A stretch of DNA of 64,000 nucleotides from Cololabis saira (Eukaryota > Chordata > Actinopteri > Beloniformes > Belonidae), in contig NC_084587.1 in assembly GCF_033807715.1 (NCBI RefSeq), positions 24,590,517-24,654,516 of the forward strand. The letters are read 5' to 3'. Both the position numbers and the translations under genes were made by a program. The notes below the pieces were generated by a model. The model worked only from the letters and a program-made list of their open reading frames with translations, did not search any database and was not told the origin of the DNA. Position 1 is the stretch's first letter, and every line of letters begins with the position of its first letter. This document shows, one piece after another, positions 45,308 to 57,085 of this stretch.

Positions 45308-46021
45308 TGGCACTTTTCCACTAGTACCTACTCAGGTCTACTCATCTCAGCTCGGCTCAACTTGGCCTGGTTTCTTTTCCATAACAATTCAGCACCTGGA
45401 GCAGAAGTAGGCGGGTTGGAGCAAAGCTGCTGTGTCGTATTTGATTTTGTGATCTAAACGAAGAAGACAACAACACTAAATATGTAGAACATGGAGGAGA
45501 TGGTATATGTGCTGCACTGGGTCTGTGGCTTATGTTCGATATCAGGTCCTGGGTGTAATAAAGTAAAAAATAGTAGTAAAAAATGAGAGTAAGAGAAGCT
45601 TTTTAATTTTTTTTAGTTTGTCTCTGCTCTGCTGAAAAGTCCGTTGGTAACCGCAAGCAGCTATGAAGTGACAGAGCTCCTCGTAGATCTTGTTGTCCCT
45701 TATCGCCCCGTCTAGATCCCTTTTTAATTCTCTCCTCAGCCACCAGGTTTATGAACATCTGCACCTCAGAGTTGGATCAAGAAACAGACTTTTGCGCTGC
45801 CATTGCCTATCTAATAAAATGAACAAGACCCAACCCCCTGACCAATCAGTGGCATGTAGTGTGATGATGTCAGATGCAGCCGACTCAGCCCGCTTAGAAC
45901 TTCGGCAGAGTAGTTACAGAAAAGGTATCTACTCGACACGGGTAGACCCCTAGTAGGAAAGCGACAAACCGAGTGGAGTCGAGCCGAGCTAGGCTGAGTA
46001 GGTACTAGTGGAAAAGTGCCA
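45308..46021. mobile_element. 714-bp PIF/Harbinger-type MITE (TTA duplication)
   Basis: Inverted ends TGGCACTTTTCCACTAGTAC and GTACTAGTGGAAAAGTGCCA, perfect over at least 27 bp, are flanked by TTA on both sides (45305-45307, 46022-46024). Sub-ends carry repeated CTCAGCTCGGCTC and GAGTCGAGCCGAG words. The interior open frame at 45690-45953 has no transposase motif. Confidence 0.85.
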
Positions 46022-46383
46022 TTAGAGACGACTGAAGGGGCGAATATACTTGCTGTTTGAGCCTGCGATCAACAGCGGTTCCCGTCCGTTCGCGTTCACA
46101 ACCAACTGCAATCTCGTTCGCGTAGTACGCGAGGAGAGTGTGTCGTACCGGCGTAACCAGTTGGGGGCAGTATGCAGAGCCAGAGTTAGAAAATTAATAC
46201 AATATTTCGTAGTAGTTTAATAAACCAGCTGGTGGAATAAAGGATAAATAAACAAGACAGCAACTCTGGGTGAAGATGACATCACTGCTCTGCTTGTGAT
46301 CTTGGTAAAGAAAACGGCACCATCGGAGATGGTTTGTCAGGCTGTTCAACCAGAGCCGTCGGGAGACTGGAGACCTCAGGGAA

Positions 46384-46421
46384 AGGTGGCTCAGTTGGTA
46401 GAACGTTCGCTCATGAACCTG
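46384..46421 (+). repeat. 5' head of a tRNA-derived SINE, cut by the hAT element
   Basis: GGTGGCTCAGTTGGTAGAAC is an A box of tRNA type. The B box is missing because the hAT element starts at 46422. Confidence 0.5.
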
Positions 46422-46627
46422 CAGTGTTGGGAGTAACGCGTTATTTAGTAACGCATTACAGTAACGCCGTTAGTTTTGCGGTAACTAATACTGTAACGCA
46501 ATTCAGTAACGCCGTTACCGTTTCCAAAGGTGCGTTACTCCGTTATTTCTGGCTACAGTGAAGCTTTTTTTTCCCGCACGCGGAGACCGGAGGAAACGTA
46601 GTGTGGATGTGTGAGTGCATTCAAAAA

Positions 46628-46713
46628 CATGACCGGTGTTCTGTCCATTCACGCTACCCGTCGAGAACTGCTACTTTGTGGTTCTGCGCACGTGCGACAG
46701 AACACCGGTCATG
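46628..46713. promoter_or_regulatory. Perfect 18-bp inverted repeat over the transposase start codon
   Basis: CATGACCGGTGTTCTGTC (46628-46645) is the exact complement of GACAGAACACCGGTCATG (46696-46713). The right arm ends with the ATG I use as start. In RNA this would be a strong stem with a 50-base loop sequestering the start codon. A regulatory role is inference. Confidence 0.75.
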
Positions 46714-48050
46714 GCGAGCCAAGACAGCATGGGAAGTTTCGCAGCCTGGAAATATGGCCATTACTTTGGTTTTGTCGAGAAGCACAACAAAAACATTTCA
46801 CTGAAATGTAAACTCTGTCTCAGAGTCCTATCCACGGCCACAAACAGCAATTCAAATCTTTTCAAGCACCTGGAGAAGCAACATTCTTCGACAAAGCTAG
46901 TCGCTAAAGAAATCCCGGACACATCCGAGGTGAAGAATCAAGATACCCAATGGAAGCAACAGCGGCTGGAGTTTAACCGAGGGGCGCCTGTAAGCCAGGT
47001 ACAAGTTGATAAAACTATTGCACGGTATGTGGTAGAAAATATGCTACCAATTTCAACTGTGGAGTCACCCGCTTTCAGGCAGTTAGTTAGCATGATAGCA
47101 TGCCCAGGCGGCACGCGGCAAATGGAGCGGAAAACATTTTCCAAGTACTTAGATAACGAATATAATAAAATGGAAAATGAGCTAAAGAGGACATTCGAAG
47201 GGCTGAACTACATGTCGACCACCGCCGACATTTGGTCTGCCCATAACAGAAGCTTCCTCGGGCTAACAGTTCACTGGATAAACCCCACTACTCTGACCCG
47301 CCAGAAAGCTGCGTTGGCCTGCAGAAGGATCAAGGGTAGACACAAGTATGATGCCATTGCTGGTGAGATTGACCATATTCATTCATTGTATGGACTGTCA
47401 AAAAAGGTTACAGCCACAGTTACTGATAACGGCTCGAACTTTCAAATGTATCAGGCAGAATCACTCTGTGACGAGGAGGAGGAGGAAGACGATGATGAAG
47501 AGGTTATCTTTACAGACGTTGCAGATGTGCTTAACACCGCCACAGAAGAAGGCATTGTTTTACCTCCACATCAGAGATGTGCATCTCATACACTAAACTT
47601 AATTTCATGCTCTGACGTAGCCAAGTGGCTTCTTCCAAATCCTGCGACTAAAGGGATTTACAGAAGTGCTACTGCTAAGTGCACAGCACTGTGGAATAAG
47701 GCCAGCAGGTCCTCATTGGCTTCAGAGATGGTGGGTGAGGTGTGAGCTGCTCAACAAGATGGAATTTATTTCGTGATGCTGTGGCAAGAATTGTTGAAAT
47801 ACCTATAGTTGACTTGAGCACCATCTCTGATCGTTTGGGGCTAAAATGTTTCAGTGAAAGGGAACTTATGTTTCTGAAGGAATACTGTACCATTACAAAG
47901 CCACTCACAGTTGCTCTTAACATTCTGAAAGGGGAGGAGAACTGTTACTATGGCACCCTCCTACCCACTCTGCAAGTACTGATGTCAAAGACACTGGAGA
48001 TGAAAGAAGTTTTGACTGTGGCAACCGGCCTACCTGATGCCATAGTTCAG
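46711..48050 (+). pseudogene. BED-finger hAT transposase, frameshifted and truncated
   Basis: DNA-binding and cut-and-paste enzyme of the ZBED-like hAT group. From the ATG at 46711 the frame shows a BED-type zinc finger (CKLC then HLEKQH, residues about 30-60), the first catalytic region TADIWSAHNRSFLGLTVHW, the second Asp block VTDNGSNF, an acidic run (DEEEEEDDDEE), and CASHTLNLI. The frame stops at 47743-47745; the next block STRWNLFRDAV continues in another frame. A GT dinucleotide too many in the GTGTG at about 47738 explains the shift. After 48050 a CAG/GTAAGA donor is followed by no further exon, so the last catalytic Glu region and the C-terminal dimerisation domain are missing. Confidence 0.85.
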
Positions 48051-48362
48051 GTAAGACATATTCATCAACACCATCTGGTTTCCCCTCTTCAGTACAGTAA
48101 CACTGCATTTAATCAGTAGAGGCCACTCATTTTCATAACAGCACACGTGGTATAGTTGTTTACAAAAGTAGAGGTTTATTACATGTAAACATTAATATTT
48201 TAGCTGAGAGAGAACACTTATATAACCTAAAAAAGTGGGGAAATGTACTTAAGTAATTTTACATTGATTTTATTTAAGGGAAACGATAAGTCTTGAACAT
48301 ATTGATATATTGTTATACTGCACCTAACCACAGGGTGCTAGAAAAATAAATAGTAATACTTT

Positions 48363-48570
48363 TTGGTAGTGGTGGGCGGTATGACCAAAAATTTATATCA
48401 CGGTATTTTTCAAAATTATATCGGTTTCACCGTATTTTTTTTTTCATGCACAACTGGGTGTTAACCACATTTTCTAATGATTTGGAAAGGAATTGCTGCA
48501 GTAAATTGGCTTAGAATGGCCTATTTTACTGTCATGAGGAGGAAATATTGTAGAAAAACATTAATGTCCA
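48363..48570. repeat. Left end of a probable hAT MITE
   Basis: GGTGGGCGGTATGACCAAAA followed by ATATCACGGTATTTTTC and TTTCACCGTATTTTTT resembles a teleost hAT MITE terminus. The right end was not found, so this is a partial copy. Confidence 0.4.
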
Positions 48571-48589
48571 CACTAGTATAAATACAAAT

Positions 48590-48668
48590 TCATTGTGCTT
48601 TGGGGCTGTAGGAGTACAGCTGGAAAGCGCTATATAAGTGTAAGCCACTTACCATTTACCATTTACCT
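48590..48668 (+). repeat. LINE/SINE 3' tail
   Basis: GGAAAGCGCTATATAAGTGT followed by three CCATTTA units is a typical L2-type retroposon tail. Confidence 0.6.
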
Positions 48669-48962
48669 CGTTCATCTGGCTGATGTAGGCAACTGATGAT
48701 GAGAAACAGCGGCGATATTTCCACATATCCTGTGTTTCGTTTGATGACTTGTTACTTGTTATAAAGCACATTTAAAACAGAGATATTACTGACCAAAGAG
48801 CTGTACATGATAATAATAATGATTAAAAAAGAGAAAGAAAGAACATTCAGTGACAACAAATAAATCAGAAACATAACCACCAGGCACTTGAACAGTTTTT
48901 TCCCCCAGGCCACCACCCTCTTAAATAAAGGCATCTCAGCACACCCTGCTTCTAAAAGACAC

Positions 48963-49298
48963 TTAAAGGAGCATGAGGCTCGTTTTAAGAAATGACTCTC
49001 TAGCGCCACCCTTCACCACGACGGCCGTCGGGGGTACTGCAGCCAACAGCGAAGCCGGCACGGGAGAACGGGGAGAACGTGCATGCAGCGTCATGTGACG
49101 TCACATCCGCAGCCCAGCGCGGGAAATTTGGGCCCGAATTGCAGCACATTTTGCAGCACACAGCCTGTTCAAGGCAACAGAGAGATATACTAGAGGGCTC
49201 ATTCTTTTGGGTTTGGAACGCTTCAGCTGACATTATTACTAGAAAACTTAAAACGTATACGGATTTTTTTTCATAAATCCTGCCTCAAGCTCCTTTAA
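48963..49298. mobile_element. TTAA-flanked MITE, family A copy 3
   Basis: 336 bp with TTAA at both edges and the same ends as copies 1 and 2. It is 12 bp shorter because of small deletions near the ends (for example a missing GA at 48993 and loss of the CACAATCCGG stretch). Confidence 0.8.
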
Positions 49299-50100
49299 AG
49301 AACACTTTGATTCATTTTTTATTCCTGCTATCCTGTACATACTCCTGGTCATTGTAAATATTATATACATATTTTATATTTTTTTACTTACTCATATTTT
49401 TCTATTTGTATTTCTAATTGTTATTTTATTGCTCAGTGGTGCTGTTTTACCAGGTCAAATTCCAGTGTACATTGTACATTTTGCGTAATAAAGACATTTC
49501 TGATTTCTTAGTCTTGGTCCTAAATTTACCAAGATGTCACGTGTTTGCATGATGAAGCTGACCAACTTAACACAAAGCATAATTTTTGAGTGTTGAACTG
49601 GCAGATATATCTCTGTAACTTCCTCCATCTTTACTAACGAACTCTGGATCTCATTCAGCACGGATATTAATCTCATCATGGTGACTTGTTGACCTTTGTC
49701 TTCATAAATAGCACAAATATAGAAGACCTACAACCTCTGTTTTTGACAAGTTGACACAACTTTTCTTTTTTACTGGGTATTACTGAAATCTCTGAGAAAT
49801 GCTAGACAGGAAAAAGTGGTTCTCCACCTTTGTCAATCCTGATTCAACAGCCTTATTCAGAGCAAACTAAGATTTGGACAAAAACAATAACCAAGTATTT
49901 AACTGTCTTGTGATTAATCTTATATCATATCAGGTACTAAATAACCTTTATCTTTTGAAATTTTACATCTGTCAAGGATCGGACAGAATATAACGATGGG
50001 AGCAGCTGTGGGCAACTGACACTGTGCAACTGCACATTGCTGTTGTGTGCAATTGCGGTCAGCTTGCAAATCCTGCTTTATAGTCCTGTTTTATTTCTAG
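49299..50100. other. No gene seen
   Basis: AT-rich DNA with no recognised repeats. It ends at the candidate acceptor site before 50101. Confidence 0.4.
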
Positions 50101-50234
50101 GAGGCCCAATACTTGTGGGGAATAGCTTGGTTGCAGATTTCAGACCTGTGGGTAGAGATAAAGATGGAAAGGCAATTCGAATCTCAGCTCTGGCTGTAAT
50201 GTCTGCCCAAGCTACACGTCTGAATGGCTTCTCA
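50101..50234 (+). CDS. Candidate internal exon, unknown family
   Basis: An acceptor-like CCTGTTTTATTTCTAG ends at 50100, and a strong donor GTAAGA starts at 50235. Between them 134 bases are open in one frame. They begin GPILVGNSLVADFRPVGRDK, continue DGKAIRISALAVMSAQATRL and end NGFS. Amino-acid composition is protein-like, with balanced charged and hydrophobic residues, unlike the surrounding AT-rich frames. The exon would have unequal phases (entering with one base from the previous codon, leaving at a codon boundary). I do not recognise the family, and no neighbouring exon was found, so it may be a lone exon in long introns, a pseudo-exon, or chance. Confidence 0.35.
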
Positions 50235-50239
50235 GTAAG

Positions 50240-51820
50240 ATATTTTTTTTAACCAAGCTTGCTGTAAACAAAGTCACAAGCTATGTTGTCTGCGATTTTA
50301 GATAAGATATATTTTAATATATCCATTTTAATAAAAATTACAACTGCTGTGCTTTTGAGCAGTTTAAATGCAGGATTGTGTTTCTTCTAGGCTTACCCGG
50401 ATCTGTGCTGCTTACAATTCAGGTCGACAGACAAATATCTCTACTTTGTTTGTTAATTTTCCCACATTATAACATGAGCTGGGAGACTTCAAACACAACA
50501 GGTGTTTCAAATGATGTGCAATGAACACTTTTACGCACAAGTGCACTCCAGCACTGTTGTCGAACCATTTCAAAGACCAAAAACAAAAATGGGATGCAGA
50601 GCTTGATCATAAGTGTCACAGTAAAGGGTCGGAATATTATGTAGATTGGATAAATTGTCTCTGCATTTTTAATTTATTTTTTGCATAAATTAACAAAACA
50701 CTCTTAATGCCCGTTTGAGATTATGCAAACATTGAGCTTATGCAGTAATGGATGTACATTTGAGTGAAAAGAATGAATTAAATCCATGTAAAGATGTGGT
50801 AGAAGTACACCAAAGGGAAGTCCTGAAAGGCTCTGAAAACTTTCCATTAGTATGAAAGGCGTATGGAAGAGTCATGCTCTGTTGCACTCAGCTGCACTCA
50901 GCATACAGCAGCATCAGGATCAAGGAGTGTGGTTCTGACAGTAAAAAAACCTTAGCTGTATGATGTTAGACAACAGCGCAAAAAAATAAATAAATAAATA
51001 AGGGAACCAAATAATTGGCTTATATGCTAAAAATGTTTAATTGAAATTTTACCTGAAAAGTCATGAAAGTTATTTTTATAATACGCCCACAGTTAGAGTG
51101 ATTCCTTGTAGCAGATGGCAGGACATGTTCCAGGCCTCGACTGTGTCAGGGTTCAGGTGCATTAATGAGCATGTAGTTGAAGATCCTATTGAAATCAAAC
51201 TCCATGAGTGTTTTTATTCTTATCAAGTGCTCAGTAATGGATAAAAAATTATTTTGTATGAATTTCTAAAAGTTTGGTAATTCCTGGAATTAATAATAAT
51301 ACCGTAATAATTATAATAATAACTTATTCTCGAATTGGAAACTAATAGTATTATTGCATGAAACATTTCCTGTACTCATGATTTCATCAACGTTTTGTGT
51401 TAAATGTAAATAATGTATAATCCATACACCTGTATATAATCCCTTCAAGGGTAAATTACACTCACAGAACAATGATAAAATCATTATATATATCACATGG
51501 AAAGGGTGTAAGGATCTGGAAGACCTAAAGAAAATACCTTTGTTAGTGAGACAGCTCCAGAAAGATGACCACATTTTCATTGATTTCATGTACTTCCACA
51601 AGTTTGCAGGCACAGTATGTACAATTTATGTGCAATTGAATTGGGACCTAACAAACCAAATGGCTGAGGACCATATTCACGAGAAAGTCCCTCATGTAAA
51701 ATTATTCTAAACAAAACATAAAATGGGATTTCTATATGTTGTGAAAACAAGATGAAAGGCATGAATTAGTTCTCCTTCTACAACAATTGGTCTCCAGTGT
51801 GTGAAATGCACTGCTCATCT
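50240..51820. other. No gene seen
   Basis: AT-rich DNA with a short (AATA)n run near 50985-51000 and no coding or repeat structure I can support. Confidence 0.45.
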
Positions 51821-51829
51821 AATGTGGAT

Positions 51830-51964
51830 ACAAACACCCTAAAACTAAAGTAGAGTCAGCTCTTTAAACATAAAGTCCCTTTTTGATTTAAAAGCCAAAA
51901 TGCTGGAGTACTGAGACACCACTGTGAAAAATGTGTCACTGTCCTAATACTTTTTGACTGCACT
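51830..51964. repeat. Possible Tc1-like terminal fragment
   Basis: ACAAACACCCTAAAACTAAA and, at the right, CCTAATACTTTTTGACTGCA next to TATA resemble the 3' end of a Tc1-type element distinct from the intact one. There is no coding part. Confidence 0.4.
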
Positions 51965-51969
51965 ATACA

Positions 51970-52795
51970 GCACGACAATAAAAAGGAAAATACAGCGAGC
52001 CCCACAGCCACTCAGAGAAGCAAAGCACCACACAAATGTGATCAGTGGCTCTGTGCATATCTTTCCTTTGGGAAATTTGCATTTAGAGTGTAGGGTGTTG
52101 AGTTCAATCCACATTCACTTCCAGTCTATTGAGCAATGCAGCATGGCGATTGTAAATGATGCCAGTAGCACATTAGTGACATCCATCAGGATTAAGTAAT
52201 TAGCAGCACCGCAGTGAAGCAACCCACAGATCCTATTGACTAGCCCACACCCCTCTTCTCGATTCATCTGAAGGTGGGGAAAGAGGTGAGGAGGATGCTT
52301 CGGTCTACTTATCGAAGGGATGAAATACTACAGGCTGATCTCCCTTTTCCCTCAGATAAGTCATACAATAAAAAATGTTGATAGGCGCATTCCTGTGAGG
52401 AATTCTAAGCAGGATCGGAACAAAAAGAGTTGGAAAGCTGCAGAAAGCACTGAGCGTGACAATTTATACATATATAAAAAAAATTTTCTTTAAAAAACAG
52501 ACACACTTATTAAAGGAACATGAAAAGTATTATATGTTTAAGAAAGCATCAGATGACAAGTTCAGATAACTGCACCAAGAATACTTGGTGAGCATGAGGC
52601 GAACCATCGAGATTCTGTTTGGATGATGAAGTTTGAGAAAAGACTTAGACTGTTATAGACCTTTTTAGTACTGTGTAATGTGTTGTTTTTGTACAGTTTG
52701 TGGCATTTATTGATAGTATAAAGAAATAACTGTCAGCATGGTAGGATAATTAATTAATTAAGCGTTTGGAGCATACTTTGTGTTAGTCTGTTGCA
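51970..52795. other. No gene seen
   Basis: Ordinary AT-rich DNA; nothing recognised. Confidence 0.45.
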
Positions 52796-52801
52796 TTCTG
52801 G

Positions 52802-53252
52802 AGGCTGGATTATGGTTCTGCGCTACACCAACACAGAGCACACGCCTCTGCCCTGACGCCGTTGTGAAACCTTCGGACTTCTCCGTCACTCCATTTTGTC
52901 GCGGTGCAGTACCACCCGCGAGCGCTAGGGGGTGCATTCTTTTCCTGAATGGTTTATCCGACTTTTCCGCTCACAGTGAATCAAAGAGATAAGGACAACT
53001 ATTGTGCAAAAAAAAATAAATCACACACACACGAAGAAAAGAGCGCTGGAAGTTCAGGACTGCTTCACGAACCGGAACTGGAAATGCGTTGCAAACCAAT
53101 CACAGCCCTCTCGGTCTGCGACCTCTTGACGCGTAGTTACAATTTGTGGGAGGTGCGCGTCAGGCACGGCACGGCGTGCGGCGTGGGGTGCGCGACACGG
53201 TGCAACCTGCGGCGTAGGCTCGGCGTCGACTTGTTGCAGAACCATAATCCAG
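52802..53252. mobile_element. Harbinger-like MITE, copy 3 (long, inverted interior)
   Basis: Ends AGGCTGGATTATGGTTCTGC and GCAGAACCATAATCCAGAG. Much of 52850-53010 matches copy 1 (9000-9328) in reverse complement, for example CTTCTCCGTCACTCCATTTT and CTGAATGGTTTATCCGACTT. The remaining part (53030-53130) is not in copy 1, so this is closer to a longer parent element. It is CpG-rich. Confidence 0.75.
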
Positions 53253-53689
53253 AGTTTATTCTGCTCTTGTCAATGAACTTGTTGACAGCTATGCTTTACC
53301 GGCCTGTGCAATGAGTCTATTTCCTTTTTTATATGTCCTCTTATTCATCAGGGTCTAGGAGCTCTCTCTCGAGCAAAAATGTTTGTTTACTGTAGGATAT
53401 GACATTTTGTAAACTCTCTTGCCTATATTTTTTTATTTCTATATTTGGTCATTTATTTTTGAAAAGTGAAATTTAGAAGCTTTTTTAGTAGCTGGAATGA
53501 CAATCAGGCGTGAACAGGCACATTGTTTTAGGTAAAGAATAGGGGTCAGACTGTTTTATTCAGACATTTTACTCCTTACCAAATAAACTAAGTATGGGAC
53601 GCACTGGTACGGATTTTTCAGGCTGGTCGGCAGATCCAGTTGAGGCCAGTGGATGGCAAAGTCTGGTCCGACCCATGTAATATTGCTTC

Positions 53690-54245
53690 TTAAAGTCACA
53701 GTGTTCAAAAATGTCTTCGAAAATAAGACACAGAGTCAAACTAGCACAAGAGTCCGAAAGTTGCTCCCAGAGAGCTTTTATGAAATATTGAGTTTAAAGC
53801 CTGAGCTGTTCTGCACAAACAACTGATTTCTCTGTTCATACATCACCTTTTATAATCAGAAAATTTGCTTTAGGCGTTTCGCCTAAAGCATCAGTAGAAA
53901 CCCCCTTTTCCCCTGCTAGTCCCTATCTATTCTCCGCTACTATTTGGGTGTCTACTGTAGGTGGCGCTTTATGCAGACCAAAGCACCTTCACTTCACATT
54001 ATGCTGATCCAAGCATATTCAAGTCAAACTCAATGGTGAACTTAAGTTGAACTCCTTCTATAGTATCTGTGCTGAGGCCTTACGGACCCACTCCTTGTCC
54101 ACTCACTTAGCAGAATAAAGCAGGTGCATGGATGAACGTGGTGCCAAGTTCTCCAAATATGGACAGCATTTCCTCCTGCATGGCAGCCGCCCCTGATGAC
54201 GCAGCGCGGTCCCTCACACAGCTTGTCAACATATTCGACTTGACC
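53690..54245. repeat. Possible diverged LTR or unclassified repeat
   Basis: Contains AGAGAGCTTTTATGAAATAT, weakly like the CGCTTTTATTAAGC region of the LTRs at 33856 and 37963, and a perfect hairpin at 53867-53889. No paired terminal TG/CA or duplicated target is defined. Kept as low confidence. Confidence 0.25.
53867..53889. other. Perfect 10-bp hairpin
   Basis: GCTTTAGGCG and CGCCTAAAGC are exact complements separated by TTT. No U-run follows, and a terminator role is not meaningful in this genome. Confidence 0.85.
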
Positions 54246-54249
54246 TCAT

Positions 54250-55676
54250 ACATACACACACAGATCCCTCAACAGCTGCTCTGACATTTTTCTTTTTTCA
54301 TACTTCTTATTTCTAATTTATAGGTAAAAGAAAAAGAGGTACAAGATTACATCCAATGATGTGAGACTATTTAACATGCAACATTCATTTTCAAAGATTG
54401 TGACCCTTATTAGACACTTATTTTGACCCCACAGCACCTTTGTCAAGGGAGTGATGACCTACAATCACTGTTGTCAATAATATGCTACCTTTGGTGGATA
54501 AGAGAACATGCACCAAAGTGGCCTCTATTCATGCAATGTGCCGTATTAAAAATAACACATTTAGGTTATAATGATGACGTTTTTTTTCTAACCCTAACCA
54601 AGTGCTTTTATTGCCTAAATCCAATCAGAAGGGACACATGTTTTTCATGCTGATGTGTCATAAAGGCAGCCCACAAAATGCTGTCCATTCATGTTTAAGT
54701 GATGTTGTAAAAGAAGATGGGTTTTAGCATTGACTGCTCTAAAGTCTAGCTAATTAATTTTTATTTGGTGCATTTAAGGAAATGGTAAAGACAGACATTA
54801 CCCTAATACAAACATCCTATGGTTGTTTAGTTCTTCCTGTTAACCCCAACACTGTGGTGGTGATATCATCCTGTTTTGGGCCTCTTTTGCTGCGTTTAGG
54901 CCTGGGCTTCCTGCCTTCATTCACTGAATAAGTACATCGAAAATGTCAGGAACTTGTCATTCAGTTGCTGTAGCAGGAATATGAGACTTCAACTGTAGGG
55001 TGTTTAGTGAAGATCAGGTAAATAACCCACAGCACAGTAAAGAATAAACAAGATGCTTGTAATAGCCATAAATTAAGTTAGAACATAATATCAAGTATCT
55101 CAAAATAAAACATGATGAATCCCTATACATTTTAATTTCTAAAACATCTCAAGTACAAATAAAAAAAAAGTAAAAAAGTCCCGACATTAACAGCTTTCCA
55201 GTCAGAAAACACATTTCTTTTCATCCACCACACCAGAACATATGGTGTTTTCAGTCAGTTTTCAAATGATTCTATACCTTATGATGAAAACATGTTTGCT
55301 CTCTGAACACAAACAGAGAACTGTTTCCACTAATGAGAGCATGTGTTTTGACAGACGTGAATGCTCACACACTGTTTGCATTATCTGATCCTAAATGTAG
55401 CACTTATTGTAGCTCCTTTGAGACATTGTTCTTTGTGGCATACATCCTCAACCAATATTACAATTATGGATTTAAACACAACTGATTTATTGTGAATAAA
55501 GTTTTAAGTGGTACACTGCTATTGTGAGCTAAATATCTCAACACTGTTGTCTGATGCGAGGACATCTACACGCGTCATATTCTCCTGAGGATGAAGTCCA
55601 CTGGCTTTGCTGATCTCCTGGCTTTTTCATGTTGCAGCATTATGAGTTTGTCATCATTTGTGGTACATGAGATGTA
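54250..55676. other. No gene seen
   Basis: AT-rich DNA up to the long-TIR transposon. The open frame at 54423-54653 has no recognisable motif. Confidence 0.45.
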
Positions 55677-55677
55677 T

Positions 55678-56205
55678 TAGTCTAGTAGGAAGGAGGGGTT
55701 CCCGAGCACCCGATGGACTCTTTTCTGAAACGTGTTTTTTTGGGATCCTTTAAGTGTTTGCTTACGATTTCTGCTTGTTGCCCGAAAAAAAATTGGTCCG
55801 AAAGTTCTTTTTTGGAACCCATTTAGAATTTTTGCCTGTTAAAATGGCAAAAACGCAGATTTCCATAACTTCTGAACCATAAATCCTAGAAAGACAAACA
55901 AACACACTTTTTCTCATAATATTGACACCAGGAATCCAATGGAAAGGTTACTGGGATGGTAGAACCACTCTTTATTAGGGAAAAATGAGCTTCAAGTAGT
56001 ATTTTAGGGCAAAATTACCCAAAAACGCTTGAAAATGTTTTTTTCAATCAAGTGCATCTCCCTTTTGGAAATACCTGTTGGTGTATTGTTTACACCAAAA
56101 AAAGGCCCAATTAGTCCCCTTTCCAACGAGGTACAACTTGTAAGAAATCTCCATTTGTGGAATGAGTAATGAAGCAAAATGCGGGGGATGCAACCCATTT
56201 AGAAT
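55678..56205 (+). repeat. Left long TIR
   Basis: Complement of 61246-61775 with scattered mismatches. The match ends at ACCCATTTAGAAT, after which left and right sequences diverge. The 64-codon frames seen in each arm are mirror images of one another and not genes. Confidence 0.9.
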
Positions 56206-56566
56206 GCTTCGAATGTTCAGTAAAAAGGGCGTGTCTTCCCACTGTTAAGTGTTTAGAATGTTCAGAATTTGAAATCTCAAACCAACTGTAGCATCAACTG
56301 TCAACTGTCAAACACAAGCAAACTTGAACAAGGAGTGTAAGTATTTTCTGAATGTTTTATCATTTCTAATATAAGGTTATATCTTATCATTTTTGCTAAT
56401 ATAACATTATACATGGTTGTTTTTCTTATATTAGAGCCAGAGGTAATACATTCTTCAAAATAGCTTCATTTCTATTTGGTTAGCTGGACAAGCTAACCAA
56501 TTAGCATGTTAGCTAGCTTTTTTCATTGAGGTTAGCTTTTAACTCTTACTGTTTTGCTTGTATTTT

Positions 56567-56671
56567 GTAGGTTTTAACTAACAGTAGGGTACGCTAAAAG
56601 AAATGTGACATACAGTAAGTTCGATTATCCAGGCCTTTTTTTTAATAATTTAGTCCAGTGGCACTAATTGT
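56567..56671. repeat. 105-bp target-site duplication, left copy
   Basis: Identical, including an 8-T run, to 60024-60128. It lies directly against the 3' (GTGA)n-type tail of the Rex3 copy. Confidence 0.95.
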
Positions 56672-56715
56672 CACTCACTCACTCACTCATCTTCTCCCGC
56701 TTTTCCGTTACCGGG

Positions 56716-57085
56716 TCACGGGGGCAGCAGCCTCAGCAGGGATGCCCAGACTTCCCTCACCCCAGACACCTCCTCCAGCTCTTCCGGGGGGAGCCCGAGG
56801 CGTTCCCAGGCCAGCCGAGAGACATAGTCTCTCCAGCGTGTCCTGGGTCTTCCCCGGGGTCTCCTCCCGGTGGGACATGCCTGGAACACCTCCCTAGGGA
56901 GGCGTCCAGGAGGCATCCGGTACAGATGCCCAAGCCACCTCAGCTGACTCCTCTCAATGTGAAGGAGCAGCGGCTCGACTCCGAGCTCCTCCCGGGTGAC
57001 CGAACTCCTCACCCTATCTCTAAGGGAGCGTCCAGCCACCCTGCGGAGGAAACTCATCTCGGCCGCTTGTATCCGATCTTGTCCT
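56716..57085 (-). pseudogene. Rex3 C-terminal region (shifted frame)
   Basis: Continues the RT polypeptide after a frameshift near 57085. It starts MSFLRRVAGRSLRDRVRSS and includes RSQLRWLGHLYRMPPGRLP and REVWASLLRLLPP before the stop at 56716. This is the conserved C-terminal domain of Rex3-type proteins. In the preceding frame the RT runs on to a short unrelated tail, so the two should be one protein. Confidence 0.8.

Larger units (their letters stand above)
46422..48120 (+). mobile_element. Front half of an autonomous-type hAT transposon
   Basis: The left end CAGTGTTGGGAGTAACGCG is a hAT terminal sequence, followed by repeated GTAACGC words (46430-46540) likely serving as transposase-binding sites. 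The transposase gene follows. No matching right end or duplicated target site was found downstream, so the element is truncated on the right. Confidence 0.8.

Noticed and set aside
46422..48120. Domesticated ZBED host gene
   Set aside because: Left hAT terminus, frameshift and missing C-terminal exon indicate a transposon copy, not a maintained gene.
56004..56198. Matching 64-codon frames in both arms of the long-TIR element
   Set aside because: They are the same inverted repeat read twice, with no recognisable domain.
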